Assembly (NCBI GenBank): GCA_030039135.1
Contig: JASHQN010000002.1
Coordinates: 1-15,972, forward strand
Direction of reading: 5' to 3'
DNA: 15,972 nt
Origin: Thermoplasmata archaeon
Lineage (GTDB): Archaea; Thermoplasmatota; Thermoplasmata; Lutacidiplasmatales; UBA184
Below the pieces are notes generated by a model. The model was not told the DNA's origin. It saw nothing but the letters and a program-made list of their open reading frames with translations, and searched no databases. Position 1 is the stretch's first letter, and each line of letters starts with the position of its first letter. The position numbers and the translations under genes are program-made. Below, in pieces: positions 8,821 to 14,963 of this stretch.

Positions 8821-8828
8821 CTATACCC
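8821..8828 (-). promoter_or_regulatory. Weak TATA-like box of the methyltransferase gene
   Basis: The minus strand reads GGGTATAG, centred about 33 nt upstream of the GTG at 8791. It touches the palindrome at 8826-8847, which would cover the BRE position. The box is short and GC-flanked, so this is a tentative call. Confidence 0.3.
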
Positions 8829-8847
8829 GTAGGGAGACTCCCACGGG
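8826..8847. promoter_or_regulatory. Near-perfect palindrome, candidate operator in a divergent promoter region
   Basis: The arms CCCGT(A)GGGAG and CTCCCACGGG are inverted repeats around a single central A at 8837, with one unpaired A at 8831. Ten base pairs match per arm. A one-base centre makes a stable RNA hairpin unlikely and fits binding by a dimeric DNA-binding protein. It abuts the TATA-like box of the methyltransferase gene and lies about 30 nt upstream of the one for the propeller gene, so one factor could act on both. No regulator gene is next to it. Confidence 0.45.
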
Positions 8848-8876
8848 CTGGGGCCCCATCGGGAATCGAGGTCGAA

Positions 8877-8886
8877 CGAAAATACC
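8877..8886 (+). promoter_or_regulatory. TATA-like box of the propeller protein gene
   Basis: CGAAAATACC, preceded by a purine-rich GAAC that could serve as BRE, is centred about 29 nt before the ATG at 8911. That spacing suggests a leaderless or near-leaderless transcript. No Shine-Dalgarno is visible before the ATG, which agrees. Confidence 0.5.
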
Positions 8887-8910
8887 CCGATCGGCTCCGG
8901 ACGTCCGGCC

Positions 8911-10095
8911 ATGCGGCGGCTCCTAGTGGTGATCGCGGTGGTCGTGGTCGCCGGCGCCGTGGTCTTGGCGGCGGTGGAGATCTTTGCTCACGTTTCGGGC
9001 CCCTCGGGCCTCGGGCTGTGCGCGACGGCTTCCGGGATCTCGGTGTCGGTCGAGGACGATACGTCGCTCGTCGATGGACCGTTCGCGGGCGGCGCGATCC
9101 AGGCCTTCGGCGCCAACGCCACCGCGACGCTTCTCGGGGGGCTATCGTACTACTACCAGAACGCGACCCCCTACGACAGCCTTCCTGCTGCGGAAACCCT
9201 ACCGACCACGGGAGGGAGCGGCGCGGAGAACCTGACCCCGCTGCTCGCCCCCTACTTCCCGTGGGGCGGCATCTACCCGGTGGCCTGGAACGGCACCGCC
9301 TGGCTCATCGCCGGTCAGGCCACCTTCGGGCAGGTGACCGAGGGGGCGGCGGTCGCGCTCACCTCGGGGCGCGTGACGAACCTGACACCGCTCCTTGGCT
9401 CGTACTTCTCCGGTCAGGGGATCTGGATCGCGGGCTGGGACGGCCAGGGCTGGCTGATCGGCGGCAACAGCAGTTCGGGAGCATCGCTCGTGTATCTGGA
9501 GGGCGGTAAGGTGACGAACCTCTCGGGGCTTTTGCCCAACAACCAGCCCGGGGATTGGGTCCAGATGGTGGCCTGGAACGGCACCGCCTGGCTCGTGGGT
9601 GGACAGGGCGTCTTCGGAAGCTGGGAGGGTGGCCATTACGTCAACCTCCTGCCTTCGTCCCCGTTCGCGAAAGGCGGCGTCTTCGGCATCGGCTGGAACG
9701 GGAACGAGTGGCTCGTGGGCGGCGACCCCCCGCTGCTCGTCGCCGTCCAGGGGGTGACCGTCTCGGCTGGGCCGTCGCTCGAGAACTGGACCCACGGCTG
9801 GATCAATACGGTCGTGCCGCTGTCGTTCGGCTGGGCGGCCGGCGGGGGAGCGTTCGTCGCGGGAGGAGGGTACACGCCGCGCCTGGAGCTCTTCGGGGGC
9901 AGCTGGAGCCCGGGACCGACGGACCTGAGTTCGTGTCTGCCGGCGTCGTTCGCCGGAGGGTGGGTCCAGTTCGGAGGAGTCGTTCCCGGGGGGATCGCGA
10001 CCTCGCTGTTGCTCGTCGGGGAGGGAGGCACCAACCCGACGACGCTCGCGAGCCACGGGGCGGCGGCGAACCTTAGCATCTCGGTCACGCTGTAA
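8911..10095 (+). CDS. Membrane-anchored or secreted beta-propeller surface protein
   Basis: The 394-residue protein begins with MRR and a hydrophobic helix (about 4-27), an uncleaved anchor or signal peptide, so the rest should lie outside the cell. From about residue 105 it has repeats of 40-50 residues following NL(T/S)PLL, a Gly-rich turn, (A/G)W(N/D)G-x-x-W-L and GG. Clear copies have AWNGTAW, GWDGQGW, AWNGTAW and GWNGNEW; two or three degenerate copies follow (for example around SFGWAAGGGAFVAGG). Trp-rich, Gly-ended repeats of this length fit a kelch-like propeller of six or seven blades. Several N-x-T/S sequons are present. Propellers of this sort bind sugars or proteins or act as adhesins; no catalytic motif is evident. 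Two cysteines near the N- and C-terminal ends might close the ring. Confidence 0.8.
   Translation: MRRLLVVIAVVVVAGAVVLAAVEIFAHVSGPSGLGLCATASGISVSVEDDTSLVDGPFAGGAIQAFGANATATLLGGLSYYYQNATPYDSLPAAETLPTTGGSGAENLTPLLAPYFPWGGIYPVAWNGTAWLIAGQATFGQVTEGAAVALTSGRVTNLTPLLGSYFSGQGIWIAGWDGQGWLIGGNSSSGASLVYLEGGKVTNLSGLLPNNQPGDWVQMVAWNGTAWLVGGQGVFGSWEGGHYVNLLPSSPFAKGGVFGIGWNGNEWLVGGDPPLLVAVQGVTVSAGPSLENWTHGWINTVVPLSFGWAAGGGAFVAGGGYTPRLELFGGSWSPGPTDLSSCLPASFAGGWVQFGGVVPGGIATSLLLVGEGGTNPTTLASHGAAANLSISVTL
9279..9306 (+). repeat. 28-nt exact repeat, copy 1 (propeller blade)
   Basis: This stretch, which encodes VAWNGTAWL, is identical to 9567-9594. The flanking blade sequence differs. Identity at the DNA level inside otherwise diverged blades suggests recent duplication or gene conversion. 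Confidence 0.85.
9567..9594 (+). repeat. 28-nt exact repeat, copy 2 (propeller blade)
   Basis: Second copy of the repeat at 9279-9306, two blades further along (288 nt). It encodes the same VAWNGTAWL core. Confidence 0.85.
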
Positions 10096-10118
10096 GAAGG
10101 AGCGCACCGACCCGTCGT

Positions 10119-10355
10119 ATGAAGGTCTACTCGGAGCGATGGTTCCTCAAGTACCTCGTCTCCGACCACGGAGCGTGCTTCGGGGTCGATATGAAACGCG
10201 CTTCGTACCTCGCGCTCATCACGCGCCACGGCGTCCTGCTTCGTCGCCGGCCGGTCGGCGACACGATCGTGGAGCGGTCGGAATACGAGATCCCCGTGAT
10301 CGTGGCGGCGCTCGAGTCCGAGCCCGTAAGGGACCCCGAAGACCTGGTCCACTAG
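10119..10355 (+). CDS. Small hypothetical protein, 78 residues
   Basis: I do not recognise this protein. It starts MKVYSERWFLKYL, has no membrane helix or cysteine pair, and looks like a small soluble alpha/beta protein with strands around YLALITRHGVLLRR and an acidic C-terminus. Codon use (strong G/C at third positions) matches the neighbours, and the ORF sits exactly in the gap between the propeller gene and nmd3, so it is likely real. ATG 10119 follows the preceding stop by 23 nt; AAGGAG at 10097-10102 is 16 nt away, too far for a typical Shine-Dalgarno. It may be cotranscribed with the propeller gene. Its stop overlaps the nmd3 stop in a shared CTAG. Confidence 0.6.
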   Translation: MKVYSERWFLKYLVSDHGACFGVDMKRASYLALITRHGVLLRRRPVGDTIVERSEYEIPVIVAALESEPVRDPEDLVH

Positions 10356-11116
10356 GCCGCGCCAGTAGGCGGAAGCGGTGGGACGACCGACGGACGGGGG
10401 AATCGGAGGCAGAACGTCACGCGGTAGACCTCTTGACCGTGCTTGCGGCCGAAGAGGCTCGCCGACTCCTTGACGGACGCACCGAACTTCTGTTTCGCGA
10501 TGCGGGCGATGGAGCGGGCCGCCAGCGTGTTCGTGAAGAAGACGTCCCATCCCTCGGGGAGTCCCTCCTGCCAGGAGACCGCGCGTCGCCAGTCGGTCCG
10601 GGCGTCGGCCAGGATCTCGGACCACACGTTCTCCAGGCGGGCGCGTAGGGCCGGTGGCTTCTCGTTCGACCGCTCGGCGCCGCCGCGGAGCTGCACGACC
10701 GCGGTGTAGAATCGGCCGCTCTTGCGGCTGCAGTCCGGGCACGTTTGATGCTCGGTCCGGACCGACATCGCGATGCGCGCCTCGCGCTCCGCGCCCCGGA
10801 AGCGGACCCGTGCGGTACCGAGGAGCTCCCGGACGGTGGCCGTCGACGAGAGCTCCTCCCAGTGCACCGAACGGAGGCCCGCCTCGGGATGCACCCGGAC
10901 GAGGGGGGTGAGATCGTGCGCGGTGAGCAGCGGGCTCGATCCGCTGCGCTCCCAACGGGCCCCGATCTTGCGGGCTCCGCAGGTGGGGCAGATCACGACC
11001 ACCGCCCGCGCGGGCGCGCTGAGGAGCTCCGTGCGACCCGCGGCGCATTCGGCGCAGACGCCCTCGGTCAGCGGGCGATCCGTCGCGCCGCACACCACGC
11101 AGAACTCGCCCTTCAT
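10352..11116 (-). CDS. nmd3: Archaeal NMD3-family 50S subunit biogenesis protein
   Basis: NMD3 binds the large ribosomal subunit late in maturation; in eukaryotes it is the 60S export adaptor, and archaeal members keep the zinc and subunit-binding part. The 254-residue protein has the expected cysteine pattern: C6-x2-C9 with C21-x2-C24, C43-x2-C46 (CPTCGARK), and C126-x2-C129 (CPDCSRKSGRFY), followed by YTAVVQLRG, DVFFTNTLAARSIA and YRVTFCLRFP, all typical of the family. It starts at ATG 11114-11116, with GAGGGGG about 6 nt before it as a Shine-Dalgarno and only 12 nt after the DUF424 stop, so the two are probably one transcript. Its stop overlaps that of the convergent 78-residue ORF. Confidence 0.9.
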   Translation of the reverse strand: MKGEFCVVCGATDRPLTEGVCAECAAGRTELLSAPARAVVVICPTCGARKIGARWERSGSSPLLTAHDLTPLVRVHPEAGLRSVHWEELSSTATVRELLGTARVRFRGAEREARIAMSVRTEHQTCPDCSRKSGRFYTAVVQLRGGAERSNEKPPALRARLENVWSEILADARTDWRRAVSWQEGLPEGWDVFFTNTLAARSIARIAKQKFGASVKESASLFGRKHGQEVYRVTFCLRFPRPSVVPPLPPTGAA

Positions 11117-11128
11117 CGCCGACCCCCT

Positions 11129-11449
11129 CTACTGCGGGATCGAGAAGATCTCGGCGTGGGGGATCCCGCCCAGCAGGCCGGTACCGCCCGGCGCGACGAA
11201 CCCCCCCTCCTCGGCCAGGCGGAGGACACGAGGCCCGAGCAGGTTCGCGATCGTCGCGCGCTCAAGCGCCCACAGGATCTCCTCTCGGCTGACCCGGCGC
11301 TCCCCATAGAACTGGCCCGAGACCCGGACCGTTCGTCCGGAATCACCGAGGGGAAGGTCCCGGCCGATCAGCTCGGCGTCGCACGCCGCGACCACTACCT
11401 CGCTGCGGACCCGGTGGACCCGCATCACGATCCCGTCGCTCTCGTCCAT
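11129..11449 (-). CDS. DUF424 family archaeal protein
   Basis: The 106-residue protein matches the archaeal DUF424 (COG2412) pattern: MRVHRV, EVVVAACDAELIGR, VSGQFYGERRVS, EEILWALERATIANLLG and GIPHAEIFSI. It is conserved across archaea without a proven biochemical role; its habit of sitting beside translation and ribosome genes suggests a link to them, and here it directly precedes nmd3. The start used is ATG 11447-11449, about 30 nt below a TATA-like box. The family more often begins at the equivalent of Met9 (ATG at 11423-11425), so the first eight residues may be an extension. Confidence 0.88.
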   Translation of the reverse strand: MDESDGIVMRVHRVRSEVVVAACDAELIGRDLPLGDSGRTVRVSGQFYGERRVSREEILWALERATIANLLGPRVLRLAEEGGFVAPGGTGLLGGIPHAEIFSIPQ

Positions 11450-11476
11450 GGACGACTAGGAACGAGGCCGCTAGGA

Positions 11477-11486
11477 GGATAAATGG
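11477..11486 (-). promoter_or_regulatory. TATA-like box for the DUF424-nmd3 transcript
   Basis: The minus strand reads CCATTTATCC, centred about 32 nt before ATG 11449. It is the only AT-rich stretch in the gap after mcm, and it suggests that DUF424-nmd3 has its own promoter even though it lies downstream of pyrG-aspS-mcm. Confidence 0.5.
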
Positions 11487-11491
11487 ACCTC

Positions 11492-11504
11492 CCCCCGTCG
11501 GGGG
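11492..11504 (-). terminator. Short GC hairpin after mcm
   Basis: Five C, three bases and five G form a perfect short stem-loop 12 nt beyond the mcm stop, upstream of the DUF424 promoter. No long U-tract follows on the minus strand, which archaeal termination usually needs, so termination here is only a possibility. Confidence 0.25.
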
Positions 11505-11516
11505 CGCCGACCTCCG

Positions 11517-13637
11517 CTAGAAGCGGACGAGCTGCCAACGGTTCGGACGCGACTCGAAGACCTCGCCTTGGTTGCGGAGCGTCTGGAGGTGCGCCTCCGC
11601 CTTGGCCGCGGGCACGCCCGCCCGCTCGGACGCTTCGAGGAACTCTTCGAGGGTGAACGAGGCTTCCGGCCGATCCTGAAGCTCGCGCATGACACGCATG
11701 ACGATCTCGTAGCGCTCGCGCTGGCTGTGACTGACGCCGGACTGGACAAGGTCGACGTCGAGCTTGCCGGTCTCGGTCATCGCGACCCGCTTGAGGAAGT
11801 TCTGCATGATCTGGATCGCGCGGCGGGCGTCCTCGACCCCGACCTCGGACGACAGTCGAGCCTTCGCCGCCGCCTCGCTGAGCCGCACGAGCGCCTCGAG
11901 TTGGCGGGCGGTGATCGGAACTGGGGAGTTCGGCTCTTCTCCCTGCTCGCGGACCTTCACGTAGTAGTCCGAGAGGGCGCTCAGGGCGGCGTCGGAGAGG
12001 ACCGGACGCACCGTTCGCTTCGCGTAGGCGACGTACTTCTTCAGTAGCTCGGGCGGGAACGGCGCCTCCCGCGAGCCGAGAGCGTCCTGAGGGGCGTAGA
12101 CCCCGGATTCCCCTTCCCGATGCGACGCGAGGATGCCGTCCGCGAGCCGCCGGTCGCGCTCCTGGTTGGGAAGGTCCTTGATCGAGAAGATCACGTCGAA
12201 GCGGGAGAGGAGCGTCGGAGGGAGGTCGATCTGCTCGGCGATCGGTCGGTCGTTGGTGAACCGGCCCCACTTCGGATTCGCGGCCGCGAGCACGGGACAG
12301 CGGGCGTTCAACGTCGACGTGATGCCAGCCTTCGCGATGCTCACCTGGCCATGCTCGAGCTGTTCGTGCATCGCGGAGCGGTCTTCGGGACTCATCTTGT
12401 CGAGCTCGTCGATCACCGCCATCCCTCCGTCCGCGAGCACCAGCATGCCCGCTTCGAGCACCCAGCGGCCCCCGGCGAAATCGTCCTTCACGGCAGCCGC
12501 GGTGAGCCCGGCCGCGGTCGTCCCCTTCCCGCTGGTGTAGACCCCGCGCGGGGCCACGTCCGCGATGTAGCGCAGCAGCTGGCTCTTCGCGACGCCGGGA
12601 TCTCCGACGAGGAGGCAGTGGATGTCGCCCCGGACCCGGATCCCATCCGGGTGACGCTTTTCGACGCCGCCAAAGAGCTGGAGCGCGATCGCCTCTTTCT
12701 CCTCCTCCATGCCCCGGATCGTCGGGGCGAGGGACATCACGATCTTGTCGACGATCGTCGGATCGCCCTGGAAACCGAGGAAGAGCCTCTCGTCCTCGGG
12801 CGTGATCTCGATCTCGTCGTACTCCTGCTGCTTGAACTCCACGGAGGTCCCGATCACCATCAGGTCGAACGTCGTGTTCCGGACGATCCCGCCCCGGCCG
12901 CCGGTCGCTCGCTGGAAGCTCTTCAGAATCCCGTTGAGGATCACCCGGTTGCCCGGCAACACTTGACCGGTGAGGTCTTCGGTGAGCAGGACGGAAAGCC
13001 CCTGAGGGTGGGCGCCGTGCCGCAGGAGCTCGGGGTTCTCCTGGATCTCGATCCGCTGGGCGTCGACGTACGTCGACTTGTCGGGAAGGAGGCGGAACCG
13101 CGTCCGGCCCTGGGGTTTCCCGCAACCGCCCTGCGACTCCGGGCACTCGAGCGGCTCCCGGAACACCATCGACGCATCGTCCTGAGGTTCGTGGAACTCC
13201 GTCCGGCAGGCGACGCACTGGAAGATCGCGTCCCGGATCTGGGGTCGGACCTCGGTGACCCTTCGGACGATACCGTCGAGGGCCACCAGGCGGTTGAGGT
13301 CGCTTTCCCGGATCTCTCGGATCGACCGGTGGACCGTGACGGGTAGTCCGACCACCCGGAGCCGCAGCCCCTCGGATTCGGGGCCTGCGACCGGGAGGAG
13401 TTCGCGCATCGCCCGCTGCCCGGCCGCGACGACCTCTTCGGGGCGCTCGAGCAGGACGTCCGCGAGCGCGGTGTCGGCGCCGTCGATGTCGCCGAACGGG
13501 ACGGCGAGGGACCGTTCCTCAGGAAACCGGTCCGCGAGCAGCAGGATCTCGGGCCGCCGGCCGGTCTCTTCCAGGACGGAGGCCCACCGGCTCTGCAGCT
13601 CGGGTGGTGCGGGCAGGGTCCTCTTGATGGCGGCCAC
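11517..13637 (-). CDS. mcm: Replicative minichromosome maintenance (MCM) helicase
   Basis: MCM is the hexameric 3'-5' helicase that unwinds DNA at the archaeal fork. The 706-residue protein is full length. The N-terminal domain includes DGIVRRVTEVRPQ and a zinc site with C141-x2-C144 and C165-x6-C172. The AAA+ core has Walker A GDPGVAKS (345-352), the GKGTTAAGLTAA segment (371-381), Walker B MAVIDELDKM (406-415, Asp410-Glu411), sensor 1 in AAANPKWGRF (Asn454) and the arginine finger in LLSRFDVIF (Arg479). A winged-helix domain occupies about 638-706. No intein interrupts the Walker A or other usual insertion sites. The start is GTG at 13635-13637, supported by GGGGAGG at 13646-13652 with 8-nt spacing. 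It follows aspS by 15 nt, so translation is probably coupled within one mRNA. Confidence 0.97.
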   Translation of the reverse strand: MAAIKRTLPAPPELQSRWASVLEETGRRPEILLLADRFPEERSLAVPFGDIDGADTALADVLLERPEEVVAAGQRAMRELLPVAGPESEGLRLRVVGLPVTVHRSIREIRESDLNRLVALDGIVRRVTEVRPQIRDAIFQCVACRTEFHEPQDDASMVFREPLECPESQGGCGKPQGRTRFRLLPDKSTYVDAQRIEIQENPELLRHGAHPQGLSVLLTEDLTGQVLPGNRVILNGILKSFQRATGGRGGIVRNTTFDLMVIGTSVEFKQQEYDEIEITPEDERLFLGFQGDPTIVDKIVMSLAPTIRGMEEEKEAIALQLFGGVEKRHPDGIRVRGDIHCLLVGDPGVAKSQLLRYIADVAPRGVYTSGKGTTAAGLTAAAVKDDFAGGRWVLEAGMLVLADGGMAVIDELDKMSPEDRSAMHEQLEHGQVSIAKAGITSTLNARCPVLAAANPKWGRFTNDRPIAEQIDLPPTLLSRFDVIFSIKDLPNQERDRRLADGILASHREGESGVYAPQDALGSREAPFPPELLKKYVAYAKRTVRPVLSDAALSALSDYYVKVREQGEEPNSPVPITARQLEALVRLSEAAAKARLSSEVGVEDARRAIQIMQNFLKRVAMTETGKLDVDLVQSGVSHSQRERYEIVMRVMRELQDRPEASFTLEEFLEASERAGVPAAKAEAHLQTLRNQGEVFESRPNRWQLVRF

Positions 13638-13645
13638 GCTCTTTT

Positions 13646-13652
13646 CCTCCCC
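13646..13652 (-). promoter_or_regulatory. Shine-Dalgarno of mcm
   Basis: GGGGAGG on the minus strand lies 8 nt before the GTG at 13637 and directly after the aspS stop. It fixes the mcm start and shows that this cluster uses Shine-Dalgarno-led internal genes, which matters for the aspS start. Confidence 0.8.
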
Positions 13653-14963
13653 TTACGGCTCGAGGCGGTAGCGATCGCGGGGGAACAGGCGCGCCTCCCG
13701 TATATTGGGGACCCCCGCGAGCGCCCAGACGAAGCGGTCGACGCCGAATCCCCAACCCCCGTGCGGCGGCATCCCGTAGCGGAACGCCTCGAGATACGAC
13801 TCGAAGCTGGACGGGTCGAGGCCCGCCGACACGAGGTTCTCCGTCAGGCGATCGATCCGGTGTTCGCGGATCCCCCCGCTCGTGATCTCGAGGCCCCTCA
13901 GCCCGAGGTCGAAGTAGTACGTGAGGTCGGGATGAGCGTCCTGGCGCTGCGCGTAGAACGTCTGGGCCTTCACCGCGGTCGGGTAGTCGACGATGAAGTA
14001 GAACGGAGAGCCGAGCTCCTGCATCGCCCGTGCGCCGATGATCTTCTCGTCCTCCGTGCCGAGATCTCGCTCGGCGCCGGGACGGCCGAGCCACTCCTCG
14101 CAGCGCGAGAAGGGGATCCGCGGGAACGGCGTCTTCGCCTCCGGAAGGCCGTCCGCGAGTGGATTTCCTCGCTCGCCGATGCGGTCGCGGGCGAAGCGTA
14201 ACGACTCCGCGACGACGCTCTCGAGCACCTGGCGGAGCTCGTCGGGCCCGTCCGGATATGCCATCTCGGCATCCAGGCTCGTGAATTCCGTGATGTGCCG
14301 GACCGTGTCCGACGGCTCGGCTCGGAACGCTGGCGCGATCTCGAACACGCGCTCGAACCCGGCGCTCATGAGCATCTGTTTGTAGAGCTGTGGGCTCTGC
14401 GCGAGAAAGGCGGGCCGATCAAAGTAGTCGACGCGGAACAGGGTCGCACCCCCCTCGGCTCCCTGGCGCAGCAGCTTCGGGGTCTCGACCTCGAGGAATC
14501 CGCGCTCGGTGTACGCGCGCCGGAAGCCCTCGAGCACCGCGGCCCGCAGCTCGAAGATCGCGCGGACCGACGGCTTGCGGAGGTCGAGGACCCGGTGGTC
14601 GAGGCGCGTGTTGAGCTCCGCGCCCACCTTGTCCACGACGCCGAGCGGGAGGGGGGCTTCGGCGCGGGAAAGCACCCGGAGCGACGTGGGGAACACCTCC
14701 ACGCCGCGGTGCGACTTTTCCGAGCGGCGCACGACCCCCTCGACCTCGACCACGGATTCGCGCGGCAACTCTCCGAGCACGCCGAAGAGCGCGGGGTCGC
14801 TCTCCCCACGCTTCAGCGTGACCTGCGTCGTCCCGCTCCCGTCGCGGACGAGCGCAAAGGCTACGCCGCCGAGAGCTCGATACTCCTCGAGATGGCCCGC
14901 GATCCGGACGGTCGCGCCGTCCAGCTCCCGGAGCTCACGCGAGAGCCGTCGGGGCGGCGTCAG
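13653..14963 (-). CDS. aspS: Archaeal-type aspartyl-tRNA synthetase, apparent CTG start
   Basis: The enzyme charges tRNA-Asp (possibly also tRNA-Asn) with aspartate. Residues about 10-100 form the anticodon-binding OB-fold (LDGATVRIAG, GVAFALVRDGSG, VVEVEGVV). Class II motif 1 is FLEVETPKL (156-164), followed by AQSPQLYKQ (188-196), motif 2 FEIAPAFRAE (207-216), SGGIREHR (362-369) and motif 3 GWGFGVDRFVWAL (403-415). The first GTG in frame (14778-14780) would delete two thirds of the OB-fold. Upstream the same frame continues the conserved domain with no ATG, GTG or TTG back to a stop at 15120-15122. The CTG at 14961-14963, 8 nt after AGGAGGT, gives 436 aa, the usual family length, so I chose it. 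It overlaps the end of pyrG by 29 nt and precedes mcm by 15 nt. Positions equivalent to discriminator residues Trp26 and Lys85 of Thermococcus AspRS are Glu26 and His85. Confidence 0.93.
   Translation of the reverse strand: MTPPRRLSRELRELDGATVRIAGHLEEYRALGGVAFALVRDGSGTTQVTLKRGESDPALFGVLGELPRESVVEVEGVVRRSEKSHRGVEVFPTSLRVLSRAEAPLPLGVVDKVGAELNTRLDHRVLDLRKPSVRAIFELRAAVLEGFRRAYTERGFLEVETPKLLRQGAEGGATLFRVDYFDRPAFLAQSPQLYKQMLMSAGFERVFEIAPAFRAEPSDTVRHITEFTSLDAEMAYPDGPDELRQVLESVVAESLRFARDRIGERGNPLADGLPEAKTPFPRIPFSRCEEWLGRPGAERDLGTEDEKIIGARAMQELGSPFYFIVDYPTAVKAQTFYAQRQDAHPDLTYYFDLGLRGLEITSGGIREHRIDRLTENLVSAGLDPSSFESYLEAFRYGMPPHGGWGFGVDRFVWALAGVPNIREARLFPRDRYRLEP

Noticed and set aside
11425..13218. A 597-codon minus-strand frame overlapping mcm
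   Set aside because: It is a shifted frame of mcm with Arg/Pro/Gly-rich low-complexity product; the mcm frame contains all helicase motifs.
12120..13346. Plus-strand frame of about 400 codons opposite mcm
   Set aside because: It is an antisense shadow with no recognisable domain or start signal.
13653..14780. aspS starting at the first GTG (375 aa)
   Set aside because: This start removes most of the anticodon-binding OB-fold and has no Shine-Dalgarno at normal spacing, while conserved sequence continues upstream in frame.
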